From contig CP137679.1 of NCBI GenBank assembly GCA_037976565.1, forward strand, positions 25,649,547 through 25,713,546: DNA of 64,000 nucleotides, written 5' to 3'. Positions 23,746-35,741 of the stretch are shown in pieces. Each line of letters starts with the position of its first letter. The stretch's first letter is position 1. Source of the DNA: Mesocentrotus franciscanus. Its lineage: Eukaryota; Echinodermata; Echinoidea; Camarodonta; Strongylocentrotidae. Position numbers and translations under genes: made by a program. Under the pieces are notes generated by a model. It was not told the origin of the DNA. It worked only from the letters and a program-made list of their open reading frames with translations, and did not search any database.

Positions 23746-25352
23746 ATGCCCATTTTCACATTTGAAAAATGCCCCTTCTTCCCTTCTGATAAATGCCCCT
23801 TTCCTTCTTCATAAGTGCCCATTTCCATCTCAGGTGAATGCCCCTTTTCAGCTGCGGTGAGTGCCCCTTTTCACCTCTGATAATTGCTGATTTTACTTTG
23901 ACACATACCCCTTTTCCTTTCCTTTCTAATAAGTGTCCATTTCTCCTTCTAAAAAGAGCCCCCCTGTCCTTTCTTATAAATGCTCCTTCTCACCTCCGAT
24001 AATTATCATTTTTGCTTTGACACGTGCCCCTTTTCCTTTCTAATAAGTACACTTTTTCCTTCTGATAGGTGCTCCTTTTACTAGCCGACTAACCGACTAG
24101 CTTCGATCCACCTTGAAATCGCGCAGACCAAAATGTTCTTATTCTATCTGAAATGAAAACAAAAAATGCATTTAATATAACCGACAAGATAAATTTCCTA
24201 TTGTATCATTTTGGGGTTATGTTTATTTTATGTACACAAGACATTAATCGGCATATACCGCTTCAAAATAAAATGAGATAATTGAAGTGTGTTTCCGATT
24301 TCTGTAGTTGGTAATACAAAAGTGCCCTCCCACTTTTTCAAGTACCCGAAAAGTGCCCCTTTTTACATAGGAAAAGTGCCCCTTTAACTTTGTAAGAAGT
24401 GCCCCTTTTTACATAGGAATAGTATCCCTTTTACTTTGACAAGTGCCCCTATTACTTTGTAAAAGTTCCCCATCCCCTTTTCACCTCTGATTAGTGCCCA
24501 TTTTATTTTGACACGTGCCCCTTTTCCTTCGACAAGTTCCCATTTTCTTTCGACAAGTTCCCATTTTCCTTTGCAATAAGTGTCCATTTTCCATTCTCAT
24601 AAATGCCCTTTTTAATCTCTAGCAAGTGCCCCTTTTTAGGTACAAGAGGTGCCCCTTTTCACTTTTGAAAAGTGCTTGCCCCCTTCACCTCTGATAATTG
24701 CCCTATTCAAATCTGAGAGGTGCCTCTTTTACTTTGACAAGTGCCCCTTCTCATTTTAATAACTAAACCTATTTTAACTCGGATAAGCGCATCTTATATG
24801 TTCACATGTGCCCCTTTTCCTTTCTAATAAGTGCCCCTTTTCCTAATGATAAGTGCCCCCATTAAACAAGAGCCCCCCCTTCTTATAAATGCTCCTTTTC
24901 ATCTATGGTAAATGACCATTTGCAGGTACGAGAAGTTACTCCTTTTCACTTTAGATAAGTGCCTCCTTCACCTCCGATAAATGCCTCTTTAAAATCTGAT
25001 CGGTGCCCATTTTCTTTCAACTAATGTACATTTTCCTTTATTATAAGTGCCTCTTTTCACCTCTAATAGTTTCCCTTTTAACAATGATACGTGCCCCTTT
25101 TCCTTTCTAATAAGGGACCTATCCCCTTTCTATAAATGCCCCTTTCACCTCTTATAAATGCCCCTTTCAAAATCTGATGGGGGCCCCTTTTCCGTCGGCA
25201 AATGCCATTTCCTATTCTCATAAGTGACTTTTTTCATCCCTGGTGAGTGCCTCTTTTTGAAGGTGTAAGAAGGGCCCCATTTTCACCTCTGATAAATACT
25301 CTTTGTACTTTAACACATGCTCCTTTTCTTTTCTGATAAGTGTCCCTTTTTC
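23746..25352 (+). repeat. GTGCCCCTTTT minisatellite, copy 1
   Basis: About 55-60 degenerate units of 22-35 bases built on aaGTGCCCCTTTTcctttctgata. Strongly strand-asymmetric (T/C-rich on this strand). Repeated at 27,046-28,662 and inverted at 776-1,320. A last outlier lies at 29,010-29,060. Confidence 0.93.
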
Positions 25353-25994
25353 CTCTTATCATTAAACGCGCCCACGCTCTTATAGATGATAATTATATAC
25401 TTATGTTACTTATCAAAGGTCTTTTCAGTCTTCCGTTATGAGAATGTGCTTATAACCCCATCAGGATTGGGTTTTTCCTCTTTATAAGATGTAATTTTTC
25501 GCACTGCGACCTCACAAATCTTAAAGATTTTCTTCGCTCACAAATGAATTTTCAGACCATCACACCCAACTGCAAAGTATCATGCGCGCGTGCGCGTTTT
25601 TTTGCAAAATGCTTAAAATGGCCTGAAACGTATCCAAAACGATTTTGAGACGATTTAGAGCATTTTGAAATTTTGCGCGCGCGCTGACGCGCGGACGTAC
25701 GCATGCGCGCGTTTTTTGACATGAAATTGACCGGCCGGATATTGACCTTGATCATGATAAATATGAATGAAAAATGACTTTCCGTTATGAAGATATGATC
25801 ATGAGTTGAAAGTACCAAAAAAAACACAAAATGGCGCCTGGATGACGTCATGAAGACTTGATGACCTTGAAAATGTTACTGTCACGTCTCATGACTATGA
25901 CCTATGACTGTATCAAAATTGAAAGAAATTGACCGAACCGATCTTGAGTTATCCTCTACACAAAAAAGGGGCGGAAATAAATAAAAATAAATAA

Positions 25995-26125
25995 ATAAAG
26001 AAGAAAGAAAATTCTGACGAAAACAATAGGTGATCTGTCGATACCGACAGACCACCTAATAAATAAAGAAGAAAGAAAATTCTGACGAAATCAATAGGTG
26101 ATCTGTCAATGACAGATCACCTAAT
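25995..26125 (+). repeat. Hairpin array in copy 2, two units
   Basis: One ATAC-loop hairpin then one AAT-loop hairpin, the same order as the last two units of the copy 1 array. Confidence 0.93.
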
Positions 26126-27045
26126 TATGGGATTTTTAACGGCGTTTAGAAGAATTATGTGATGGGCTAAATTTTAGTGCAGAAGGAAGATTGTTACATA
26201 GAGAAGGACCTTTAAATAATATTGAGTTATGGGAAATCAAAGTTCTGACCTGAGGTAAATGATAATCAGATGAATTATGAGTATTGTGTTGATGTACTGA
26301 TATATTAAGACAAAAACTTAGATATGACTAACTGGTGTATGACTAACTTTAGATCACAAAAAATATAACAATTACAATGCTAAGTCTATTTGTATTATAC
26401 ACATTGAAAAATCGTAAGTTATGAAAAAGTGACAAGGTGGAGGCCTAAAAGATACTATGTCCCTTTTGCAGCCAACATAAAATTCTGTAGAACTTTGCAG
26501 GAATTATGAATATGTCATGTATGTCCTATCTGTGAAATTTAAACTTCATTGAGTGACTGACTGGCTTTCTTTCTTCTTCGGTAATAACATACATAAAATG
26601 AGCTGTCAAGTGTACATGAACATTTGTCTACATCAATAACCCACTTCTTGTAATGGCCAAAATTAAACTGATTGAATCTTTGCGCAGCACAAAACGTACG
26701 ACCATTCGGTACAATGGTCTGAAAATCAGACTATTACTTACTGACTTGGTAGCACTTAAGTCGATTCTACAACTAATAGTCGTTATTTTCCCACTTAAAG
26801 ACATTTTCAAGCCCCCCTTTTTTTAGGGAAGTTCTAAGTTAGTATTATCTTTCAAATGCCGTTGGAATTTAACATTTTCATTTTTTTGGCCTGCAAATGG
26901 GTCATAGTACCTTTAAAAAAAGCATTGGAAATTATTCTTAAGGCTTTTTCTGTAAGTAAAAACAAATCGGACGAGTTGGAAATAACAATATTATCGATAT
27001 CAGAAACAATCAAAGCATAATATAACATAATCAAAAATATTTCAT

Positions 27046-28662
27046 AAATGCCCATTTTCACATTTGAAAAATGCCCCTTCTTCCCTTCTGATAAATGCCC
27101 CTTTCCTTCTTCATAAGTGCCCATTTCCATCTCAGGTGAATGCCCCTTTTCAGCTGCGGTGAGTGCCCTTTTCACCTCTGATAATTGCTGATTTTACTTT
27201 GACACATACCCCTTTTCCTTTCCTTTCTAATAAGTGTCCATTTCTCCTTCTAAAAAGAGCCCCCCTGTCCTTTCTTATAAATGCTCCTTCTCACCTCCGA
27301 TAATTATCATTTTTTGCTTTGACACGTGCCCCTTTTCCTTTCTAATAAGTACACTTTTTCCTTCTGATAGGTGCTCCTTTTACTAGCCGACTAACCGACT
27401 AGCTTCGATCCACCTTGAAATCGCGCAGACCAAAATGTTCTTATTCTATCTGAAATGAAAACAAAAAATGCATTTAATATAACCGACAAGATAAATTTCC
27501 TATTGTATCATTTTGGGGTTATGTTTATTTTATGTACACAAGACATTAATCGGCATATACCGCTTCAAAATAAAATGAGATAATTGAAGTGTGTTTCCGA
27601 TTTCTGTAGTTGGTAATACAAAAGTGCCCTCCCACTTTTTCAAGTACCCGAAAAGTGCCCCTTTTTACATAGGAAAAGTGCCCCTTTAACTTTGTAAGAA
27701 GTGCCCTTTTACATAGGAATAGTATCCCTTTACTTTGACAAGTGCCCCTATTACTTTGTAAAAGTTCCCCATCCCCTTTTCACCTCTGATTAGTGCCCAT
27801 TTTATTTTGACACGTGCCCCTTTTCCTTCGACAAGTTCCCATTTTCTTTCGACAAGTTCCCATTTTCCTTTGCAATAAGTGTCCATTTTCCATTCTCATA
27901 AATGCCCTTTTAATCTCTAGCAAGTGCCCCTTTTTAGGTACAAGAGGTGCCCCTTTTCACTTTTGAAAAGTGCTTGCCCCCTTCACCTCTGATAATTGCC
28001 CTATTCAAATCTGAGAGGTGCCTCTTTTACTTTGACAAGTGCCCCTTCTCATTTTAATAACTAAACCTATTTTAACTCGGATAAGCGCATCTTATATGTT
28101 CACATGTGCCCCTTTTCCTTTCTAATAAGTGCCCCTTTTCCTAATGATAAGTGCCCCCATTAAACAAGAGCCCCTTCCCCTTCTTATAAATGCTCCTTTT
28201 CATCTATGGTAAATGACCATTTGCAGGTACGAGAAGTTACTCCTTTTCACTTTAGATAAGTGCCTCCTTCACCTCCGATAAATGCCTCTTTAAAATCTGA
28301 TCGGTGCCCATTTTCTTTCAACTAATGTACATTTTCCTTTATTATAAGTGCCTCTTTTCACCTCTAATAGTTTCCCTTTTAACAATGATACGTGCCCCTT
28401 TTCCTTTCTAATAAGGGACCTATCCCCTTTCTATAAATGCCCCTTTCACCTCTTATAAATGCCCCTATCAAAATCTGATGGGGGCCCCTTTTCCGTCGAC
28501 AAATGCCATTTCCTATTCTCATAAGTGACTTTTTTCATCCCTGGTGAGTGCCTCTTTTTGAAGGTGTAAGAAGGGCCCCATTTTCACCTCTGATAAATAC
28601 TCTTTGTACTTTAACACATGCTCCTTTTCTTTTCTGATAAGTGTCCCTTTTCCTCTTATCAT
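27046..28662 (+). repeat. GTGCCCCTTTT minisatellite, copy 2
   Basis: Unit-for-unit match of copy 1 with homopolymer length changes, for example in the C run at about 28,170. Confidence 0.93.
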
Positions 28663-28881
28663 TAAACGCGCCCACGCTCTTATAGATGATAATTATATAC
28701 TTATGTTACTTATCAAAGGTCTTTTCAGTCTTCCGTTATGAGAATGTGCTTATAACCCCATCAGGATTGGGTTTTTCCTCTTTATAAGATGTAATTTTTC
28801 GCACTGCGACCTCACAAATCTTAAAGATTTTCTTCGCTCACAAATGAATTTTCAGACCATCACACCCAACTGCAAAGTATG

Positions 28882-29095
28882 ATGCTTAAGCAATATCTTA
28901 TATGATGTATAAAGAGAAACAAATATTGAAATCATCCCTGATAATGTAATCACAATATAGGGGTATATACCAATGTCTAAAAAATTGTATATTTTCGCTT
29001 TAAGATTTCCCTTTGTAGTGCCCTTTTTTCCAGAAAGTGCCCTTTATTGTTAGTGCCCCCCCACACTTTGGAAGTCGCTCCGCCGCCTCTGCCTA
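28882..29095. repeat. Edge of the GTGCCCC repeat block
   Basis: Single-copy 28,882-29,000, then three more GTGCCC words and a gtcgctccgccgcctctgcc end, resembling a transposon terminus. Confidence 0.4.
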
Positions 29096-30775
29096 CAGAG
29101 TACTGATAGGGAAGAATTCAGATCTTATGATGATGATTTAACTCACCTCAATGAAGGAATACAAGCTATTTGAAATGTGGAACGGTGTGGAGATGAGCCA
29201 GGCTGCTCGCGGCATGGATTGAATCGAGCGCGAATGTTTACGAAAGCCCAGGGTTCAGGTCAAAGCCTCAAAGGTTGACCAATTACGAATAGACCAGTTC
29301 ACGGTTAGCACATGTCCCAAATGACCCCGAATATCCACAGATCTCCAAAACATGAAGAGGTCCCACTTAGACATTTTGAAATTATCACTCCTACAGCGAT
29401 GGAGGTGCTAACATACATAGCCTTTGTTTCCCTTTTCAAAGAATACTTCCACCTGTGTATCATGGAGGGCACTGCTTGTGCATAAATGAATAATGATTAC
29501 ATAACTTTCATGAGCACGTATCCAGTATTTTGTATCCGTGTATTTCACAATTTGGTCTGCAATGACCTTTATCTGCTCATGCTCAGACTGCAACTATGAA
29601 CTGGCTTATTACATTGAGTGCGTTGTGTTGAATTAAAGAGGTGCGAATGAGCCAATGAGAGGGCTGTGATTTGTGAATAATTAAGTCATTTAATTATCGT
29701 TTGTATGCATATGTGTGATCCAGCAGGTCTGGTATTTATCTCTTTACAACTTCCAGTTGTAAAGAGAGGAGAATCAAGCGCTCTTAAAGACTAGATGGTG
29801 GCAGCTTATCGTGTGAGAATGTTTATTTGATTTTGGTGACAAAGTGATATGCACCCCCTTTCTCTCACTGAAATACACCCCTCTTCTTACTCCTTCCTCC
29901 TATCTCCCTCTTATCTCCTTCATCGTTTTATTAACCACCGCCCTCCCCCTATTCCCCTATTCCGTCTCCATGCTTGAATCATGGACCTATTACGGATGGA
30001 CATTCGTCGTTTTCTTAACGAATTCATTGTGATTGTCTCCGTCAATGTCGTCTCAATAACATTCCGTACATGTTTCTTCACTTTGATCTCATGAGGTCCG
30101 CCGCCAAAAAGCCGGGACAGAATCAAGATAGTGATTTTACACATGTTAATCTACATGCGCAGAAGATAATAACTCGCTTAAATCATGGAAAATCGATGTA
30201 CAAGTCTGGTTTATAATCGGAAATTATTGTTCCGTGTACTGTTATTTATCTTGAAAAAACATGTTGATATTACCAGATAGAGGTTATATTTGGATTGGTT
30301 GTGATTTAAAATCCCGTTTCCCCCAATTTCCTCATAATATTCCAGAGTTACAACGCACAGGGCTTATAAAGATCATGGCCTTCTAATTGTTTTATAAGGT
30401 CATGGGTGTATGCGAAAGTGTGCGAATCAGTAATAATACATTTCATATCACCAAAATCGTCTGCTTTTCAACTTTGCTGTTCCCCATTGGGGATGTTTTT
30501 ATTTAAGAAACACTCTTACAGAGCACACCATCCAAACAAAACCCAAGAGAGGGAAACTGCTCCTTTGTCAATGACCGAAAATGCTGACGCAGTCGTTATT
30601 GTTAAAACAGCTGAATGTTCTCATTAAGATGCACATAATCAGAAGGTGGTGACTCTCAGAAAGAATCACGTCGAATGTCCATCCGTAATAGGTCCATGCT
30701 TGAATGAGAATTTGATTTGTACAGCTAGGCCACTTGGGGGAGAAAACAAAACAATGAGAATAGATGAGGATAGGT
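29096..30775. other. No confirmed gene; two inverted short matches
   Basis: CATGGACCTATTACGGATGG at 29,979 reappears inverted at about 30,677-30,703. A possible minus-strand exon ending at 29,144 was considered and rejected. Otherwise nothing recognised. Confidence 0.45.
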
Positions 30776-30818
30776 GTGTGTGCGCGCGCGTGTGTGTGAG
30801 TTGTGTGTGTGTGTGTGC

Positions 30819-30850
<32 letters not shown>
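30774..30850. repeat. (TG)n microsatellite with CG core
   Basis: gtgtgtgcgcgcgcgtgtgtg followed by two TG runs; alternating purine-pyrimidine sequence able to form Z-DNA. Confidence 0.9.
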
Positions 30851-30851
<1 letters not shown>

Positions 30852-30939
30852 GTACAACACAAATCCAAGTTGCGCCAGCTGACTGGCCTGGGGCGGGGCG
30901 GGACACATACGTTATGACATCACAACTCTAAAACAATGA

Positions 30940-31340
30940 ACGCGTCTATGACCCAAAGTCTCGGCCTCAATTTCTTGACTTTTTTTAATTTTTTAATTTT
31001 TAAAAAAAGTGTTTTTATTCAATAGAAAAACTTTAACCCAACACAATGTACAGGTTAGGTAGCAGATGAAAACATATATATGTAAGAAAAAGTGCATCAT
31101 ACAATATATCTGCATAGTAGAAACTGATCTACAATGCACGCGTCTATGACCCAAAGTCTCGGCCTCAATTTCTTGACTTTTTAAAAAATTTTAATTTTTT
31201 TAAAAAGTGTTTTTATTCAATAGAAAAACTTTAACCCAACACAATGTACAGGTTAGGTAGCAGATGAAAACATATATATGTAAGAAAAAGTGCATCATAC
31301 AATATATCTGCATAGTAGCAACTGATCTACAGTGTACTAC
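30940..31340. repeat. Two-copy tandem duplication, period 198 bp
   Basis: cgcgtctatgacccaaag starts at 30,941 and 31,139, and both copies run to ctgcatagtag. A further short match (ctcaatttcttgact) is at 31,534. On the minus strand each copy holds TTGAATAAAAACAC, a polyadenylation-signal match. Confidence 0.92.
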
Positions 31341-31670
31341 TATAATGAATGAACAAACAAAACTATCCATAACCTTATTTAAAAACATGGAAAGGAATAA
31401 AAGTACCCAACACAGCACTACACAAAACATCACAAGACAAAACACACACACACGCACACACACACACAAGAAATGTCTCTATACCAACTGTACACAATAT
31501 TTTTTTCTTCTTTTGGAGAGGTTGGGGGGGTGGCTCAATTTCTTGACTTACGCTTGCATTCCGCAACTAACTTTTCCAAGTACGTAATACAATTTGACCC
31601 AAACAACAACAAAGGTAGAAAATACAATGGTTATAAATCAAGACTAAATATGGTAATTACCTTATAAATC
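31341..31670. other. Possible transcribed stretch below the 31.77 kb promoter
   Basis: A (CA)n run at 31,443-31,468 and a poly-T at 31,500. Minus-strand frames across it are compositional. No protein recognised. Confidence 0.3.
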
Positions 31671-31765
31671 TGGGAGAAACTGGGCAGAAAACTACGCGAA
31701 GGGGTGGCGTCGAATCAGCAAGTCAATGAGAGTGGAAACTGAGTAAGATTGACAGCTCGACGCTC

Positions 31766-31774
31766 CTATTTATA
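31766..31774 (-). promoter_or_regulatory. Candidate core promoter (TATA box plus initiator)
   Basis: On the minus strand TATAAATAG is followed 34 bases later (31,740) by TCAGTTT, an initiator match. Downstream, AAG|GTAATT near 31,670 could be a splice donor ending a noncoding first exon. The same strand carries AATAAA near 31,210-31,215. Spacing and both motifs are good, but no conserved protein is encoded between them. Confidence 0.4.
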
Positions 31775-32590
31775 CTCTCAGGGGCTGCGTATTCTTAAAT
31801 TACGCGCAGCATAAAACATGCTGATTGGTTATTAAACATATGCAGGTATGAATATTCATACAAAACATCTTTCAAATCTTACTTCATGTACATTTTCATG
31901 AATAAGCACACAGGAAATAATTGTTTAATAAGGATGTATCCCAATTAAATGGGTTTTATTTTATAGGTAATTTACTGAGGAAACAAGAAGAATAATTATT
32001 GTCCTACCAGGAAAAAAGGTAAGGATTTACATGAGAATTCTACTACTGCTTGAAAGATTAAATCAACAAGTGTGTCTTCAGTGAAACTTTGAAATAGTAG
32101 TCCCATGCACACACAGAATATTATGTTTTGTTTACAGTGCTAAAAATAGGGAAAATACATTTTGGCTAATTCGCTACAGTATTTTGTTCAACCATACTAC
32201 CGAATTTATATTTTTAAATTTTATCGACTTTTGCATCAGATTTCTTGCTTGACTAATCTGACAAACATCGGACAACTCTTTTTAATTCAAGAACGAATAC
32301 CTTTTCAATACAGAATTAATAAGAATGACACAATACATTCCATTTATTCATATAGACCGGTTCACTAACGTATTCAAATTTATGGATGTTTCTTTCCTGG
32401 GTACCTAGTGACGAGTTATTCCATTAACCTGTTATTAATGAATGCACTACAATACTTGGAATCCAGTCTGCATACATTACTTGTTGCTATGTCGTGCAAG
32501 CCTCAAAAGCTTTCAGAGTGTTAAGAACAACCTTTGTTTAAAAGGTTCGCATAAAATTTGAATATCTTAGTAAACCAGTCTATTGGATAT
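31775..32590. other. No feature recognised
   Basis: AT-rich, no inverted repeats or coding signal seen. Confidence 0.5.
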
Positions 32591-32597
32591 CCAATCA

Positions 32598-32887
32598 GGG
32601 GGGTGTTTCACAAAGACTAAGATCGACTTTAAGTTGGACTTAAGTATAGCAGGACGTTCATGCCATTGTTTGCTCTCACCATTAAGTTGGCATTATGATC
32701 TTCAGATAATATTTTTTCCTTCAATAATGAATTATCAAAAAATGTAAATTCTGTAGATTTTTTACCATGATTTGTACGTCCCTTGAGAGACCAATGCCAG
32801 TAAATGATGAGAGCAAACAATGGCATGAACGGCCTGCTATACTTAAGTCCAACTTAAAGTCGATTTTAGTCTTTGTGAAACACCCCC
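32598..32887 (+). mobile_element. Intact 290-bp MITE, GGGGGTGTTTCAC family
   Basis: Ends GGGGGTGTTTCACAAAGAC and its exact complement; the arms continue gactttaagttggactta and on, with about 110 bases of inverted similarity. Uninterrupted version of the split element at 9,632-10,676. Confidence 0.88.
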
Positions 32888-33106
32888 AGGAAGAGGATTT
32901 GTTAAAAAATATTTAACATTTTGACAAAGCCTTGAAATTTAACTAGAATTATTGCATTGTTTATTGATTTTATTATTATAAGATATTTTTGAGTCACTAA
33001 AAACAAAAGCCATTACATAAGCCGCTGAAATAAACCAATAATATAAAAGTATTTGAAATACAGGAAAGTTTCAGATTCTTGAAATCTTTCCCATTTTTGG
33101 AATGCG

Positions 33107-33680
33107 AAACAAGTATACTACTACTATTTTCTGTCAAAACAAGTATACTACTGTTACAGTCTGTCCTCCAAATCAACTGCAAAAATAAACTGGAAAAAAT
33201 ATAATTCACGCCAAAACAAGTATACTACGACTACAGTCTGTCCCAAAAATATACTTCTACAGTCTGTCCTCCAAAGCAACTGCAAATATATACTGGAAAA
33301 AATATAATTCACGTCAAAACAAGTATACTACTGCTACAGTCTGTCCTCCAAAGCAACTGCAAAAATAAACTGGAAAAAAATAATTCACGTCAAAACGAGT
33401 ATACTACTGCTACAGTCTGTCAAAAAAAGTATACTACTCCAGTCTGTACTCCAAAGCAACTGCAAATATATACTGGAAAAATATAATTCACATCAAAACA
33501 AGTGTACTACTGCTACAGACTGTCAAAAAAGTATACTTCTACAGACTGTCCTCCAAGGCAACTGCAAATATATACTGGGAAAAAATATAATTCACATAAA
33601 AACAAGTATACTACTACTACTACTACAGTCTTCCTACAAAGCAACTGCAAAAATATACTGGAAAAAGTACAAGTCACATT
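33107..33680 (+). repeat. Minisatellite, 75-105 bp units
   Basis: Units built on aaacaagtatactactgc, acagtctgtcctccaaagc and aactgcaaatatatactgg, about seven copies with internal deletions. Interrupted on the right by the TTAA MITE, beyond which caagtatactactac reappears at 34,009. 32,888-33,106 holds nothing recognised. Confidence 0.9.
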
Positions 33681-33682
33681 AA

Positions 33683-34003
33683 AGGCATCGTTTAACAATG
33701 TTAAATATGAGATGCACGGCTGGCCTATGTGTTATCAGTGTCTGCGATATGGTGTAATATTGAAGCCCTAAATAAATTACGCTTGCGTAAAAATCTTTGA
33801 GTGACCGGTTTTACCATACTCATTTCCCCTATAGACTGTAGTGTTATAAAAACCGTTAGGAAAACGAAAAATGAAATTTCGATTTCCAATCATAAATATC
33901 TTGATAATCAGACAGGCGATTGGCTTGTAAAAGTCATGGGATTCCTGACTGACCAAAAAGTTTATAATTATGATTGCAGCATCCAGGATTTTGTTTCAGA
34001 ATA
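33683..34003 (+). mobile_element. TTAA-type MITE, AGGGATC family, copy 2 (3' truncated)
   Basis: TTAA then AGGCATCGTTTAAC and the same body as 16,140-16,517, lost after ttgtttcagaat. It sits inside the minisatellite. Confidence 0.85.
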
Positions 34004-34008
34004 TTGTT

Positions 34009-34082
34009 TCAAGTATACTACTACTACAATGGTACTACTAATACTACTACTACTATAATACTATTACTACTACTACTTTTTA
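34009..34082. repeat. (TAC)n/(ACT)n microsatellite
   Basis: Trinucleotide tract growing out of the tatactactac end of the minisatellite unit. Confidence 0.85.
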
Positions 34083-34282
34083 TTTTTTCAAACTTGGCAT
34101 CCTTATTCCAAGGACATTTTCCAGCCTGTGCTATGACTGAAAGTATCCTTCGGACAATATTAGACATTGCCCATATGTATTGCAATTTCTTGAATAATCT
34201 CTCTTAATATACAATTACTCATATAGGAATGGTACGAAATTCTATTTAATTAAGTATGATGTTCTAAAATAAAAAAAATTAA

Positions 34283-34640
34283 ATAATAATAATAATATTC
34301 CTCTTTTATATAGCGCCCAATACATCGATTCAACGATGTGCCTAAGCACTTTACAGATATATTATTACCCCGGTCATCGGATTCAGGCTTACCCGCACAC
34401 AATGTATGCACATTTTCCACTCCCTGGGGAGCATTCCAGCCAGTCGCCATTTTACAAGCGCACACTTGCTTATCCAACCGCATGAACTTTCGCATCCTAC
34501 CGGGTACCCATTTAACACCTGGGTGGAGAGTAGCAAGTGCAGGTAAATATCTTGCCAAAGGATATTAGTGCCGTGTCGGGATTCGAACCCTCGACCTTCG
34601 CCTCTCCAGTCAAGCGCCTTAAACCACTCGACCACGACAC
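34283..34640 (-). mobile_element. tRNA-derived SINE, family B (Ser/Leu-type head)
   Basis: Minus strand. The head at 34,569-34,640 has an A box (GTCGAGTGGTTTAAGGC), a B box (GGGTTCGAATCCC) and ends able to form a 7-bp acceptor stem (GTGTCGT with ACGGCAC). The loop around CTGGAGA resembles tRNA-Ser. The body contains tgtgcctaagcactttac on the plus strand and the element ends in an (ATT)n tail. Not a functional tRNA: the anticodon and T stems are broken. Confidence 0.85.
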
Positions 34641-34649
34641 TCCTACACC

Positions 34650-34716
34650 CCTGTCTACAAAGACCACATTTTTTGTTTCCCTTGAAAATGGTTTCTCAAT
34701 GAAACATGTACAAAAT
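34650..34716 (-). mobile_element. pogo/Tigger-type MITE fragment, inverted
   Basis: ctgtctacaaagaccacatt to atgaaacatgtac is the reverse complement of the interior and right half of the 34,790 element. Confidence 0.7.
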
Positions 34717-34789
34717 TAAAGGAATTTATTTCTGACCCTTTTCGTACTCCTTAGTCTCAATTTCACTTAAAGCTTCGTGAGAAGATATA

Positions 34790-34970
34790 CAGTGAAGCCT
34801 GTCTATAAAGACCACCCAACAAAAGTGGTCTTTATAGGCAGGTGGTCTTTATGTACAGGTTTCTTTAGTACATGTTTCAATGAGAAACCATTTTCAAGGG
34901 AAACAAAAAATGTGGTCTTTGTAGACAGGGGGTCTTTCTATACAGGTGGTCACTAAAGCAGGTTTGACTG
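34790..34970 (+). mobile_element. pogo/Tigger-type MITE, 181 bp
   Basis: TA-CAGTGAAGCCTG at the left and CAGGTTTGACTG-TA at the right: inverted ends with TA duplicated, as in pogo-type elements. The interior repeats gtggtctttgtagacagg and variants. Second copy at 50,511. Confidence 0.85.
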
Positions 34971-35735
34971 TACTTTGTTATAATGCTAGAGTAAAAAATA
35001 AAAGAGTATACGTTTACACTTTTCAATAACACATTTTATATACCACACTTCATCCTTGTAAGTATAGAACTTAAATGCCTTTCATTATGATTAGCATACA
35101 GTACATTTCTGAACTATGTTTTACATAAAAACAATTACGTTGCAATCACATTAATCGAGCATTCAAGCAAATATTTCATTTTTTACCTTAAGATGTGTCA
35201 GAACAAATTCAATTTACATATTTACATTTTGTCGATTTCATCATCCAGAGAGGCCTTTCTAAGCAAGTGCGTTTCACTCACAGATAAAGAACGCCTTCAT
35301 GTGTCTGCATGGCATTCGTTGAAGAACTTATAGACAGGATGAGGAAAACACTTTATATTTATATTTTAAGGGGGGGTCCCCAATTCTTCCAGGGGAAGGA
35401 GAGGCACCTCTACATACGTTTCTCATGGGATGACTTAAATTAATGATATATCAGACATCTTTTTCACCCCGAGACCGGTTTCAGTGGCAGAGGGACGAAA
35501 GACCTTGGAGGTCTTCCGGAGTGATTTCCTGTGAGTCCTCTTGTCAGGTCAAATGCAAAGCAGAACTTGATTTGCTGTCACTGAGAATAATCCTGCCCAT
35601 CTATTCACAGAATTCATGGGTTACAAAATATGTTGGATAAAAGCTAAGAGAAGAGATGGTGCAATTACTTTTTGAATAAGATTCTCGGCAATAACTATCA
35701 CTCAAACATTAAAGACATCAGAGTCTCTTGAAAGA
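34971..35735. other. No feature recognised
   Basis: 3' flank of the NHL-like gene. No repeats or coding evidence. Confidence 0.5.
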
Positions 35736-35741
35736 TTTATT
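35736..35741 (-). terminator. Polyadenylation signal of the NHL-like gene
   Basis: AATAAA on the minus strand about 210 bases after the stop codon at 35,950, giving a plausible short 3' UTR. No competing signal was seen closer to the stop. Confidence 0.5.

Larger units (their letters stand above)
21894..25579 (+). repeat. Large tandem duplication, copy 1 (3.69 kb)
   Basis: Nearly identical to 25,580-28,881 over its full length. Order: CG-rich start, TGACGTCA-containing segment, hairpin array (22,270-22,825), MITE-like segment (23,184-23,610), GTGCCCC minisatellite (23,746-25,352). The junction at 25,580 is tgcaaagtat followed by catgcgcgcg. The identical 60-codon frames in both copies are not a gene: no domain, no splice signals. 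Confidence 0.93.
25580..28881 (+). repeat. Large tandem duplication, copy 2 (3.30 kb)
   Basis: Same order as copy 1 but with two hairpin units in place of seven, which accounts for the length difference of about 385 bases. Other differences are single-base and homopolymer changes. Confidence 0.93.

Noticed and set aside
24384..24587. Repetitive KWELVE-type peptide on the minus strand
   Set aside because: Translation of the GTGCCCC minisatellite; frame broken in the second copy by homopolymer changes.
29144..29214. Minus-strand first exon (MPRAAWLIS...) ending in GTGAGT
   Set aside because: Start and donor are fair, but no partner exon is recognisable in the repeat-filled sequence downstream, and the frame is only 23 codons.
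30568..30906. Thr/His-rich and Cys/Val-rich frames
   Set aside because: Translations of the (TG)n microsatellite.
34569..34640. Functional tRNA-Ser/Leu gene on the minus strand
   Set aside because: The acceptor stem pairs, but anticodon and T stems are broken and it is fused to a repeated body with an (ATT)n tail.
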